Of a stretch of DNA of 15,398 bases, positions 1 through 6,785 are shown one piece after another. Source of the stretch: Deltaproteobacteria bacterium (GTDB lineage Bacteria > Bdellovibrionota_C > UBA2361 > OMII01). A program made the position numbers and the translations under genes. The stretch covers positions 1 through 15,398 of the forward strand of contig JALRCK010000017.1 of assembly GCA_023262305.1 (NCBI GenBank), in the 5' to 3' direction. Numbering within the stretch: position 1 is the first letter of the stretch; the number at the start of each line of letters is the position of its first letter. The notes below the pieces were generated by a model, which had not been told where the DNA came from, searched no databases, and saw only the letters and a program-made list of their open reading frames with translations.

Positions 1-1
1 A

Positions 2-70
2 GCTCCCTCTGGGGCTGAGTTGCGAGATGTTCTGAAGAATCTTGAAAGTGAGCTTCCGTGGTTCCAATAG
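2..70 (+). CDS. C-terminal tail of an upstream gene (partial, unknown)
   Basis: Frame 2 is open from the left edge for 22 codons and ends in TAG at 68-70. The other two forward frames close within the first 35 bases. The tail is charged and probably helical (residues such as ELRDVLKNLESELPWF). Too little is present to name a family. It points the same way as the next gene, which has its own candidate promoter 60 bp downstream. Confidence 0.45.
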   Translation, partial: APSGAELRDVLKNLESELPWFQ

Positions 71-130
71 GACCCGCCAGTCCGTTATCCAATCGGGAGT
101 GGTAGCGTCTCCACCGGCGTCATTCCTGAA

Positions 131-159
131 TTGAGACTCGCTTGAGGTTGGTCTAGTAT
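131..159 (+). promoter_or_regulatory. Candidate sigma70-type promoter for the membrane-protein gene
   Basis: A -35 box TTGAGA (131-136, 5 of 6 matches to TTGACA) is separated by exactly 17 bp from a -10 box TAGTAT (154-159, 4 of 6 matches to TATAAT). The predicted start of transcription is near 166, giving a leader of about 29 nt before the ATG at 195. It lies in the only gap between the upstream gene tail and the next gene. Found by eye; not tested against the genome background. Confidence 0.5.
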
Positions 160-194
160 CCGGCAGGTAGATGTTTTATTTGCTGCCCTAGCCA

Positions 195-1436
195 ATGATT
201 GACGAACGCGAGCACCATACCAGACCCCAATCGTTGGCTGACGTCTTGGACCCTTTCGCTATAGCGGCCGGGCTCCTCAAGAATGACGTTTTCATCCTTC
301 TTCCAGCTTTTCTTCTCCTTGCAACTTCGGCACTCATTCCCGGTCTCCTAGAGGGTGGAAGTGGCGCATATGTGGGAGCTCTGATGTTGCTCGACAGGTT
401 TTTGCAGCTTGCGGTGATGAGCTTTATCGTTGTCCGGTGGCGCCGACGTTTCGAGCACAGCAAGAAGGGTGCTCGCGGCTCCTCTCTCATCTCTCTACGA
501 ATTATGATCGTTGGATTTGTGGTGTGGGGGGCGCTGACCTTTCCGCTCGTTGGCGCCATGATGACTCCTTTGCCATGGCTCTCGTCGGTGTGTGTGTTCG
601 TTTTTTTTATCGCGGCCTTCTGGATCTTCCGCTTTTATTTCTACTTCGCGACATTCGGGTTGCTGAGTGGCTCCGTTCAAGAGGTCGCACATTCAACGCT
701 TGCTCTCTCTCGTGGTAATCCGGGGGCAGCGCTTCGTTCACTCATCGCGCCTCTCGCGGTGACCTCGCTCGTATGGGGTCTCTTGTTGTACCCATCTCCC
801 GACGGTAGATCCCTTTTTTGGTCAACGATGACCTCCACGGTGCTCGGGATCTTCTGGATCTTGGCTACCTACACAGGGATAGCTTTCGCCCTCGTACTGC
901 TCGATGAGTCCACCTGGAGAGGCTCTGGTCTTGATCCGTATCGCAAAGAGCGATTGCGCACTCTTGAAACTCAGGGGAGGTCCAGCCACTTTAACTGGCT
1001 CGCTCCCCGAAATGGAGCAAAGATCTTTATGGTTGCTCTGTGTGTTGTGGCGCTGAGTTTGTATCAGGGTCTACAGACAGGTCCGGCCCCGCACATCACG
1101 GTTCAAAGCAGCGAGGCTCAGAACCATGGAGTCTCCGTAGTGCTTGAGTTAACAGATGTTCAATACAAATTCCGGGGCTTTAATCCGTACGCTTTTTCGC
1201 TTCGCTCTCAGACAGGGTTCGATATCAGTAGTGGTGTGGCAAAGGTCTCCTTTGAGCCGGGAGGAGAGGAGGTCACGGGACCCCTTGCCCCCGAGCCCAG
1301 CACCGTCAAGTTGCGTATCACCTTTAAGTCCAATAAAACGCAAGAGGCGTTAGTATCGCTCGATAACGTGTACTTATGGTACAACCTCAAGACCTTGTTC
1401 CCGGTCACCTTACGTCCGGAAAATCCGCAAAAATGA
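195..1436 (+). CDS. Multi-pass membrane protein with C-terminal soluble domain, function unknown
   Basis: I do not recognise this 413-residue protein. After a short polar N-terminus there are hydrophobic stretches at about residues 31-51, 57-80, 103-123, 128-157, 182-201 and 210-237, then one near 277-293. The last roughly 120 residues (294-413) are polar and rich in alternating hydrophobic residues, suggesting a beta-rich domain. With seven helices and a cytoplasmic start this domain would face the periplasm (inference). A basic loop (RWRRRFEHSKK, about residues 81-91) fits the positive-inside rule for a cytoplasmic loop between helices 2 and 3. The ATG at 195 has no clear Shine-Dalgarno sequence. 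Its candidate promoter is at 131-159. The SpoIIE-type phosphatase follows 76 bp downstream on the same strand and may be co-transcribed. No catalytic motif is visible. Confidence 0.8.
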   Translation: MIDEREHHTRPQSLADVLDPFAIAAGLLKNDVFILLPAFLLLATSALIPGLLEGGSGAYVGALMLLDRFLQLAVMSFIVVRWRRRFEHSKKGARGSSLISLRIMIVGFVVWGALTFPLVGAMMTPLPWLSSVCVFVFFIAAFWIFRFYFYFATFGLLSGSVQEVAHSTLALSRGNPGAALRSLIAPLAVTSLVWGLLLYPSPDGRSLFWSTMTSTVLGIFWILATYTGIAFALVLLDESTWRGSGLDPYRKERLRTLETQGRSSHFNWLAPRNGAKIFMVALCVVALSLYQGLQTGPAPHITVQSSEAQNHGVSVVLELTDVQYKFRGFNPYAFSLRSQTGFDISSGVAKVSFEPGGEEVTGPLAPEPSTVKLRITFKSNKTQEALVSLDNVYLWYNLKTLFPVTLRPENPQK

Positions 1437-1502
1437 CCCCAAAGCTGCAGTAGGCTCATAGCTCTGCCGATTGTTCCTAAAGCCGGCCTCTCTTAATGGT
1501 GC

Positions 1503-1506
1503 AAGG
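1503..1506 (+). promoter_or_regulatory. Ribosome binding site that decides the phosphatase start
   Basis: AAGG at 1503-1506 lies 6 nt before ATG 1513. The in-frame TTG at 1471 has no comparable site, and the 14 extra residues it would add precede the first beta strand of the receiver-like fold. I therefore place the start at 1513. Confidence 0.45.
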
Positions 1507-1512
1507 TTGCTC

Positions 1513-2664
1513 ATGGATTCGATATTTTTCCTAGGACGGGATTCAGACACGCTCCCCACTTTCTTGGAGCGACTCGGCTATTCAATCATCCACCCACTGG
1601 AGGATGTTCCTCTGGCAGACTTCGTGTCCAAGTCCTCGATGGACCTGATCCTGATTGATGGACGTATCACGGGAGATATTGAGGGGATGTGTGCACTCTT
1701 TCGTAGCCAGCCCAATACGCGCTCTGTGCCGATTGTCTGTATCTCGGACAAGGCTCTTGAGGTTGATAGCGCGGAGGACTTGAGTGGTGCAATTGAATTT
1801 GTGCAGACCCCATTTTCGGTTGGAGCCTTGGCCAGCCGTATCGCGTTGACGTTACGTCTCAGAAAGCTAGCTGGTAATGATGAGCGGAAGAGTAGTCTGG
1901 CGGAAATTAACGCGAGTCTGCGAGACCACAATTCAAAATTTAAGAAAGAGCTTGAAGAGGCGCGAGCGATTCAACAGAGTCTCTTGCCGAGAACGCTCCC
2001 CAAAGATCCTCGGATGGAATTAGCGGTATCGTATCAGCCGCTCGATGAGGTAGGGGGTGATTGGTACTTCGCTGAAACAAATTCATCTGGAGCCATCTCG
2101 TTGCAGATTGCAGATGTTTCGGGGCACGGGCTTTCGGCAGCGTTTATTGGGAGCATGGCTAAATTGGCGATGACCGCAGCTGCGAAAGAGGCTCCGCATG
2201 AGGTTTTGAGTGCAATGAACAGGTTGCTGGCCCCTCAAATTCCGTCGGGGCGGTTCGTCACCATGGGCAGCTGTCTCTACGACCCAACGAATGGCAAGCT
2301 GCAGTGGGCTCGCGCAGGACATCCCCCAGCTCTTTTATTTCGTCGAAAGTCAGGTAAGGTTTTTAAGTTACTCGGCGAGGGATTTGCAGTTGGGTTCTTC
2401 GAGGATTCCTCATATTCAGTTGTTGAGGACGAACTACAGGTAGGCGATCTCTTGCTTATGTTTACTGATGGCGTTACCGAGGCTCAAGATCTGTCGGGTG
2501 AAGCATTTGGTATGGATCGACTCGCGGCAGCACTCTCAGGCACTCAGGCAGACAGCTCCAGTGCTGACATGCTACGGAGTGTCTTGGATGCCTTCGATAC
2601 CTTCCGAGGAGAGCGCCTCATTCGCGATGATGTGACCGTCATCCTCCTAAAACGAGTCGGATAG
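1513..2664 (+). CDS. SpoIIE/RsbU-type PP2C phosphatase with degenerate receiver domain
   Basis: This 383-residue cytoplasmic protein has a receiver-like domain (about 1-118), a helical coiled-coil linker (about 119-160, ending in KKELEEARAIQQSLLP), and a SpoIIE-type serine phosphatase domain (about 155-383). The metal-binding acidic residues of the phosphatase are all present: EVGGDW (D183), ADVSGHG (D201), FTDGVTE (D319) and RDDVT (D373). The receiver keeps an Asp at the acceptor position (LILIDGR, D49). However, the acidic pair after strand 1 reads GR, and the conserved Lys is lost (VQTPF where xxKPF is usual). In known families such phosphatases dephosphorylate anti-sigma-factor antagonists (STAS proteins) in partner-switching pathways. 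No STAS or anti-sigma gene lies in this window, so the target is unknown. A longer form from TTG 1471 (397 residues) is possible but less likely. Confidence 0.9.
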   Translation: MDSIFFLGRDSDTLPTFLERLGYSIIHPLEDVPLADFVSKSSMDLILIDGRITGDIEGMCALFRSQPNTRSVPIVCISDKALEVDSAEDLSGAIEFVQTPFSVGALASRIALTLRLRKLAGNDERKSSLAEINASLRDHNSKFKKELEEARAIQQSLLPRTLPKDPRMELAVSYQPLDEVGGDWYFAETNSSGAISLQIADVSGHGLSAAFIGSMAKLAMTAAAKEAPHEVLSAMNRLLAPQIPSGRFVTMGSCLYDPTNGKLQWARAGHPPALLFRRKSGKVFKLLGEGFAVGFFEDSSYSVVEDELQVGDLLLMFTDGVTEAQDLSGEAFGMDRLAAALSGTQADSSSADMLRSVLDAFDTFRGERLIRDDVTVILLKRVG

Positions 2665-2691
2665 AATTTGAACATCGGGCTTATCGACGGC

Positions 2692-2844
2692 ATGAGTGAG
2701 CACCGTATTATGGTCGAGGGTGTTGGGCATCAACGGGACCGGCTTTTCGGTCTTTCGCCGGTGGTAGTGCGCCGCGCATCCCTTGGGAGAGGCGATCTTT
2801 TGCCCCTTTCCTTAGCTTTTCGATCGAGTGAGTATTCCCCGTGA
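2692..2844 (+). CDS. Possible 50-residue ORF coupled to the DUF2231-like gene (doubtful)
   Basis: ATG 2692 opens 50 codons ending in TGA 2842-2844. The stop shares its last base with the ATG of the next gene (TGATG), a common arrangement for translational coupling. The product is basic and Arg-rich (for example VVVRRASLGRG), with no membrane segment or known motif. No good ribosome binding site precedes it, and the same frame is open from the phosphatase stop at 2664, so a start at TTG 2668 is also possible. It may be an untranslated leader that happens to stay open. Nothing else is visible in 2665-2840. Confidence 0.2.
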   Translation: MSEHRIMVEGVGHQRDRLFGLSPVVVRRASLGRGDLLPLSLAFRSSEYSP

Positions 2845-3281
2845 TGATAGCTCTGCATCCTCCCCTTAGCGGTATGCCCTTGGCGTTCGTGGCGCTTTTG
2901 ACCCTTTTGGAGGTATCTCGGCTAGTCCCCTCGTTGCGCTCCTCTCTCCGCGTGACTCGACGTGTGCTGGTATGTGCCGTAGTCGTATCGACCATCGCCA
3001 CTTTTTTATCTGGGTATCAGGCAAGTAGCTCCCTGGGGGACTTGAATCCGGTGGTTCAAGAGGAGCTCGGGAGTCACCATGCATGGGGCAGGATCCTTCT
3101 CATTAACAGCCTTCTCATGGGAACCTTTTGCTGGCTGTCCGCACGTGCCACTCACGGGAGGAGTGCTCTTTCTGTGCTCTATTTTGTAGCTCTCGCAGTC
3201 CAACTTGCACTTTCTCTGTCTGTGGGATGGATGGGTGGAGAGCTTGTCTTCGGTCGAGGTCTTGGGGTCCGAGGACACTGA
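2844..3281 (+). CDS. Four-helix DUF2231-like inner membrane protein
   Basis: A 145-residue hydrophobic protein beginning MIALHPPL. Membrane segments are predicted at about residues 11-32, 39-61, 82-103 and 110-133. The pattern of an early HPP motif, an LSGYQASSSLGDL stretch after helix 2, a histidine pair before helix 3 (SHHAWGR) and a C-terminal GGELVFGRGLGV matches what I know of the DUF2231/COG4244 family, whose function is not established. The conserved histidines suggest metal or heme contact (inference only). A GTG three bases earlier (2841) could also be the start. It converges with the minus-strand adenosyltransferase gene, with only 26 bp between their stop codons. It may be co-transcribed with the phosphatase upstream, but the 179-bp gap makes this uncertain. 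Confidence 0.7.
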   Translation: MIALHPPLSGMPLAFVALLTLLEVSRLVPSLRSSLRVTRRVLVCAVVVSTIATFLSGYQASSSLGDLNPVVQEELGSHHAWGRILLINSLLMGTFCWLSARATHGRSALSVLYFVALAVQLALSLSVGWMGGELVFGRGLGVRGH

Positions 3282-3307
3282 CTCGCTTTTTTTAGCGCAA
3301 AGGACTG

Positions 3308-3892
3308 CTACGGCTGAGGGCGAGATGCGCCTGGCTTCCATAGTGATTCCTGTGCGCCCACGAGGGAGGCTGCAGCGCGACTCATCACAAACAAGAGATC
3401 GCTCAACCTGTTAACGTAGTGACGCAGATGCTCATTGATGCTCTCGCTCTCGTGAAGCGTTAAGATAGAACGCTCGGCGCGCCTGCATACACACCTGCTT
3501 ATGTGCAGAGACGCGTTCGGAACCGTTCCGCCAGGAAGCACAAATGATTGGAGCGTAGGAAGATTGGTGTTTAATTCATCTATCCATTTCTCGAGCCGAT
3601 CCACTTGGGGTGGAGTCGTGATCGGAATGGAGGGACTCGAGCTTCCGGTTGGACACGCGAGTTCAGAACCGATATCAAAAAGCTCATTTTGAATCAGGAG
3701 CAGCTTCTCCTTCAAAGGGGCGAGATCTGCGGATTCGCACAGAGTTGCGCAGAGCCCAATATGGCTGTTGAGCTCATCGATGTCTCCATATGCTTGGACG
3801 CGAAGGGAGTTTTTTTTCACTCGCGCCCCTCCAACGAGTCCCGTTGTTCCATCATCTCCCGTCCGAGTGTAAATTTTATTGAGGGTAACCAT
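3308..3892 (-). CDS. PduO-type cob(I)alamin adenosyltransferase
   Basis: This 194-residue protein is of normal length for the PduO/MMAB family. That family moves the 5'-deoxyadenosyl group of ATP to cob(I)alamin to make adenosylcobalamin (vitamin B12 coenzyme). The N-terminal ATP-binding motif KIYTRTGDDGTTGLVGG is complete at about residues 6-22 and is followed by an AYGDIDELN motif. FVLPGG lies in the middle. The C-terminal half has the CRRAER segment and the NRLSDLLFVMSR segment typical of the trimer active site. The enzyme is cytoplasmic, and all key motifs are intact. I start it at ATG 3892 because GGAG (3899-3902 on this strand) sits 6 nt ahead; TTG 3904 and ATG 3898 are in frame but would overlap that site. 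No other B12 gene is in the window. The small membrane or lipoprotein gene is 44 bp upstream on the same strand. Confidence 0.93.
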   Translation of the reverse strand: MVTLNKIYTRTGDDGTTGLVGGARVKKNSLRVQAYGDIDELNSHIGLCATLCESADLAPLKEKLLLIQNELFDIGSELACPTGSSSPSIPITTPPQVDRLEKWIDELNTNLPTLQSFVLPGGTVPNASLHISRCVCRRAERSILTLHESESINEHLRHYVNRLSDLLFVMSRAAASLVGAQESLWKPGASRPQP

Positions 3893-3898
3893 GAACAT

Positions 3899-3902
3899 CT
3901 CC
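3899..3902 (-). promoter_or_regulatory. Ribosome binding site for the adenosyltransferase
   Basis: On the minus strand GGAG is followed by 6 nt and ATG 3892. It supports this start over TTG 3904 and ATG 3898, both of which would overlap the site. Confidence 0.55.
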
Positions 3903-3936
3903 AAAAAGTAATCTCAGAGGCGACTTTCAAGCGGCA

Positions 3937-4176
3937 TTACTGAGATAGCAGGTCCTCTATCTGTCCGAGGGGTTCCCTCTTTTCCGTCGCGGATGTCTCA
4001 GGATCTTCCTGATCTTTGGGGTTCGAGGTGTCGCTCTGAATGGGGTCCTCCACCGGGATCCGCGAGCTATTTCGAAGGAAACCTACACCGCATCCAGCGT
4101 AGGGAGCCAGCAGAAAGAGAACTACCACGCAGACAATAATCAGTCCAAATTTTCGCGGCGATTGGGAGTTGCTCAA
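3937..4176 (-). CDS. Small lipoprotein-like or single-helix protein, unknown
   Basis: The frame is open from TTG 4254 to the stop at 3937, with possible ATG starts at 4239 and 4218 and a TTG at 4176. From 4176 the product is about 79 residues: a short basic n-region (SQSPRKF), a hydrophobic core of about 18 residues, then AGCG. AGC followed by G resembles a lipobox, although Tyr at -3 is unusual. The rest is acidic and hydrophilic (many D, E, P, S) with no known domain. A lipoprotein or a single-pass membrane protein fits equally well. It lies 44 bp upstream of the adenosyltransferase on the same strand and could share its transcript. Start and reality are uncertain: the ribosome binding site is weak for every start, and the larger starts would add an Arg-rich leader. 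Confidence 0.45.
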   Translation of the reverse strand: MSNSQSPRKFGLIIVCVVVLFLLAPYAGCGVGFLRNSSRIPVEDPIQSDTSNPKDQEDPETSATEKREPLGQIEDLLSQ

Positions 4177-4254
4177 CCTTGGGACCCTTGAAAGAAGTTT
4201 GATCCTCCGTAGGATCATCCGGGGTTTTATAGGGTACATGGAGAAAATGGGCAA

Positions 4255-4559
4255 TTGGCTCTGCCGTTCGTGGTGAGTAGGGGGGACGGGATAGTTGAGA
4301 GTGGCTTCTCAGTTGATTTTACTCAGCTTTTGGTCGTAAGGCCAAGGCGACTCACCAAACCACTGTTTCTTTTACAGAAAATTCGTATGTGAAGGGCTCG
4401 GAACTATTTAGCTCCCCTCGCTTCCTGCCGACCCCCAACCCAGGGAAACTTGTAGAACTTGTCAAAATGTCTGGGGAGACATGGGATTGATCCATCCCTC
4501 CTCACTCGTTGACAGCTCTACTCTGGGCATCCCCTAACAGTTGAGATGGTGACGGTTGC
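4255..4559. other. Intergenic region upstream of the signalling operon
   Basis: No convincing ORF. It must hold the promoter for the plus-strand PP2C-FHA-kinase-tadZ operon and perhaps one for the minus-strand small gene. Candidate -35 boxes on the plus strand are TTGTCA (4459-4464) and a perfect TTGACA (4509-4514). Neither has a good -10 at 16-18 bp: TGGGAT lies 17 bp after the first and CCCTAA 17 bp after the second, so the promoter may use an activator or another sigma factor. A 6-bp perfect inverted repeat is at 4467-4482. A weaker 5-bp one (TGAGA/TCTCA) is at 4296-4311, between two copies of AGTTGA. Confidence 0.5.
4467..4482. promoter_or_regulatory. Perfect inverted repeat, candidate operator
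   Basis: ATGTCT and AGACAT flank GGGG, a perfect 6-bp dyad with a 4-base centre. It lies 78 bp before the PP2C start, between the -35-like TTGTCA (4459-4464) and the weak -10-like TGGGAT (4482-4487). A regulator site is plausible. An RNA hairpin is also possible, but no U-run follows. Confidence 0.3.
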
Positions 4560-5531
4560 ATGCAGCTAGACTCCGGCTCGGAAAAGAAAAAAAGAGCTCA
4601 GGGCTCTCCCAAGGGAGACAGCGACATCGTCCACGCCGCGGTTACGGACGTTGGCATGGAGAGGAGTGTGAACGAGGATCGTTGCGCGCTTATCTCAACC
4701 ATTCATGGAGCATGTCACCTTGTTCTCGACGGCATGGGAGGAGTTGAGGGCGGGGAGTTCGCGGCTCAACTCAGTGTCGATGCCGTGCAGCGCTGCCTTT
4801 TGGGTCAGCACATGGAGCCGGCTGAAGCGATTCGGCATGCATTTGAGGACGCAAACCGCACCATCATGCTGCGGCGCCAGAACCGCAAATTTAGTGAGAT
4901 GGGTACCACCATCGTTGGGATTATCATCGAGGGTTCCTCGGTAGCGATTGCGCATGTCGGTGATTCTCGTGCGTACCTTGTCTCCGGTGAGGAGATCCAT
5001 CAGGTGACGGTTGACCATACCTACGTTCAGCAGTTGGTCGATCGAAATGAGATCTCCAAGGAAGAGGCTTTGCCACATCCGCAGTCGCATATTTTAACGC
5101 AGTGCCTTGGTTCATCCCCGGACTTGCGTGTTGACGTAAAGCAGTACTGGATTTGGCCTCTAGAAAAGGGGGAGGCTACCGATTTCATTGTACTCTGCAC
5201 TGATGGTCTCTACAGCATGGTGGCAGAGGAGGAGATATTCTCGCTCGTCTCATCACTGCAACCTCGTGAATCGTGCGAGGAGCTTGTCAAATTGGCAAAT
5301 GCTCGTGGTGGATTCGATAACATCACCGTTTCTGTAATCCCGTTGAATGGGCACCTGCGTGACGTCGTCTCGCCGACTCGAGGAAAAGAGGTCAAGACCA
5401 GGGAGCGTGCCATGAAAGCTGCTCAATGGTGGCGACGATCGATTCTCTTCCACCTCGTCCTTGCGGCTGTGGGTGGTTTTTTTGCGGCAGCGATCGCGGT
5501 TGTGGCGTTTATGTACTGGAATGTTTTTTAA
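4560..5531 (+). CDS. PP2C-family (PPM) Ser/Thr protein phosphatase, tail-anchored
   Basis: This 323-residue metal-dependent protein phosphatase removes phosphate from Ser/Thr and is the natural counterpart of the kinase two genes on. The catalytic domain spans about residues 24-262 with all bacterial PP2C motifs: TDVGMERSVNED (D40), LDGMGG (D57), MGTTIV, AHVGDSRAYL, VDHTYVQQLV, LTQCLG, CTDGLY (D215) and GGFDNITV (D254). A polar linker leads to one hydrophobic helix at about 294-318 followed by only a few residues, so the enzyme faces the cytoplasm with no external domain. An upstream in-frame TGA at 4542-4544 limits the start, so ATG 4560 is the first possible ATG; its ribosome binding site is weak. 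It is the first gene of a run with gaps of 21, 9 and 12 bp to the FHA, kinase and tadZ genes. Confidence 0.93.
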   Translation: MQLDSGSEKKKRAQGSPKGDSDIVHAAVTDVGMERSVNEDRCALISTIHGACHLVLDGMGGVEGGEFAAQLSVDAVQRCLLGQHMEPAEAIRHAFEDANRTIMLRRQNRKFSEMGTTIVGIIIEGSSVAIAHVGDSRAYLVSGEEIHQVTVDHTYVQQLVDRNEISKEEALPHPQSHILTQCLGSSPDLRVDVKQYWIWPLEKGEATDFIVLCTDGLYSMVAEEEIFSLVSSLQPRESCEELVKLANARGGFDNITVSVIPLNGHLRDVVSPTRGKEVKTRERAMKAAQWWRRSILFHLVLAAVGGFFAAAIAVVAFMYWNVF

Positions 5532-5540
5532 GGGGACTTC

Positions 5541-5546
5541 AGGGAG
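5541..5546 (+). promoter_or_regulatory. Strong ribosome binding site of the FHA-protein gene
   Basis: AGGGAG lies 6 nt before ATG 5553, just after the PP2C stop. It is one of the better sites in this operon and suggests the FHA protein is well translated. Confidence 0.5.
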
Positions 5547-5552
5547 CTGCGT

Positions 5553-6776
5553 ATGAGTGAAGAGACGAAACGTCCGCGGGGAGGAGAGGGTGCTCCATTT
5601 GGAATGCGAGCCCGCAATCGCACGATGGTCATGGATTCTGGCAGGATTGATTCGCTCCGTTCTCAGTTTCAGGTGCCAGCCTCAGTGAGTCCGCCAACGT
5701 CCGCGGATGAGCCAGAGGTTGATGCCTCTGCTCTTGATGTGTTTGGTCGAGATGAAACCACAGCGGCTCCCGCCTACCAGGGGGAGGACTTGGTAGCGTT
5801 TGAAGATGTTCTGGACACGGCGGAGCCAGCTCAGAAAGGTGATGCCGACCGACAGCCCTTCGATCCCTTTGCATTTGATGACAACAGCTCCGCGAGAGTG
5901 GACGAACCGATTGCTGAAGACCCGTTTGATGAAGGTGGTTCAGAGGTACCGGATGCGGTGCCAAGTATCTCCGAGCCTTCAGGACAAACATCACAATCAG
6001 CTCCCAAATTTATACGTTCGGTACCCAGTATGACAACACCACCAAAAGCCCCATACAGCCAACCACAGCAGGAAGTGTTTGATCCATTTGCTGCGGATTC
6101 CAGTCCCGAGGTCGTTGAGGAGTCACCTCAGGGAGGATTTGGCATGGAGGATGACCTCGACAGCGTCTTCGGTGATTTACCGGCGATGGAGGAGATGCCA
6201 GTGGTAACAGCTGCGCAGGCAGGTGCTCCCAAGATCGTTCGACCAGGTGAGAGCGGAGCTGCCAACGAGCGAAATATCGTTCCACCTCCAGCGATTTCAA
6301 ACCAGCCTATTAATATTCCGCCTATGACACCTGCAACGGCTTCGAATGAAACCTCGCAAACTCACAAGGAGGCTGAAGATATGACTGAGCCACGGGACCG
6401 GATATTCTGGAAAGCGGAGTCGCCCCTCGTTGGATTTCTTGTGACTTATGATCACGATCCCAAGGGAAGCTATGTGGAGCTACGTCAGGGACGATTGATG
6501 GTGTCAAATCAACGGGAGGCATCAGGCAGCTGCCTTGTGGTGCTTGGAGAAAGTATCTCCCCGATGCATGCGATTATGAGAGTGGCACCGGGAGGGGTTG
6601 TTCAGGTTCTCGACCAGCTCTCCGAGGCGGGTACTCGAGTTAAGCATATGGGTCAGACAGAGGAGGAGTTCCTCTCGGGAGAGAAAAGTACGGTATCCCA
6701 CGGCGACACGATCTTTTTTGGTGATCGCAAATTCCATGTCCTGCTCGTGATTGGGGAGGAGGAGACTGAGTCTTAA
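5553..6776 (+). CDS. FHA-like domain protein with long disordered N-terminus
   Basis: 407 residues with no membrane segment. Residues 1 to about 285 are acidic, rich in Pro, Ser, Asp and Glu, and probably disordered. They contain repeated short motifs: FDPFA at 103-107 and 176-180, EDPFDE at 122-127, VFG at 63-65 and 205-207. Residues about 293-399 form an FHA-like domain with ISPMHA (S336, H339) and VLDQLSEAGTRV (349-363). FHA domains usually bind phosphothreonine. Here the usual GR that contacts phosphate appears replaced by SN (318-319), and the Asn of the NGT loop by Ala (SEAGT), so binding may be altered or lost. It sits between phosphatase and kinase (21 and 9 bp gaps), the place expected of a kinase-controlled scaffold. 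Thr24 in RNRTMVM is a possible phosphorylation site (inference). Homology to a T3SS SctD ring protein is unlikely because there is no membrane helix. Confidence 0.85.
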   Translation: MSEETKRPRGGEGAPFGMRARNRTMVMDSGRIDSLRSQFQVPASVSPPTSADEPEVDASALDVFGRDETTAAPAYQGEDLVAFEDVLDTAEPAQKGDADRQPFDPFAFDDNSSARVDEPIAEDPFDEGGSEVPDAVPSISEPSGQTSQSAPKFIRSVPSMTTPPKAPYSQPQQEVFDPFAADSSPEVVEESPQGGFGMEDDLDSVFGDLPAMEEMPVVTAAQAGAPKIVRPGESGAANERNIVPPPAISNQPINIPPMTPATASNETSQTHKEAEDMTEPRDRIFWKAESPLVGFLVTYDHDPKGSYVELRQGRLMVSNQREASGSCLVVLGESISPMHAIMRVAPGGVVQVLDQLSEAGTRVKHMGQTEEEFLSGEKSTVSHGDTIFFGDRKFHVLLVIGEEETES

Positions 6777-6785
6777 AAAATCTCT

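Noticed and set aside
3284..3297. CGCT-TTTTTT-AGCG hairpin between the convergent genes as a bidirectional terminator
   Set aside because: The stem is only 4 bp and the T-run is in the loop rather than after the stem.
5553..6776. FHA protein as the SctD inner-membrane ring component of a type III system
   Set aside because: SctD proteins have a membrane helix and periplasmic ring domains after the FHA-like part. This protein has neither, and its FHA domain is at the C-terminus.
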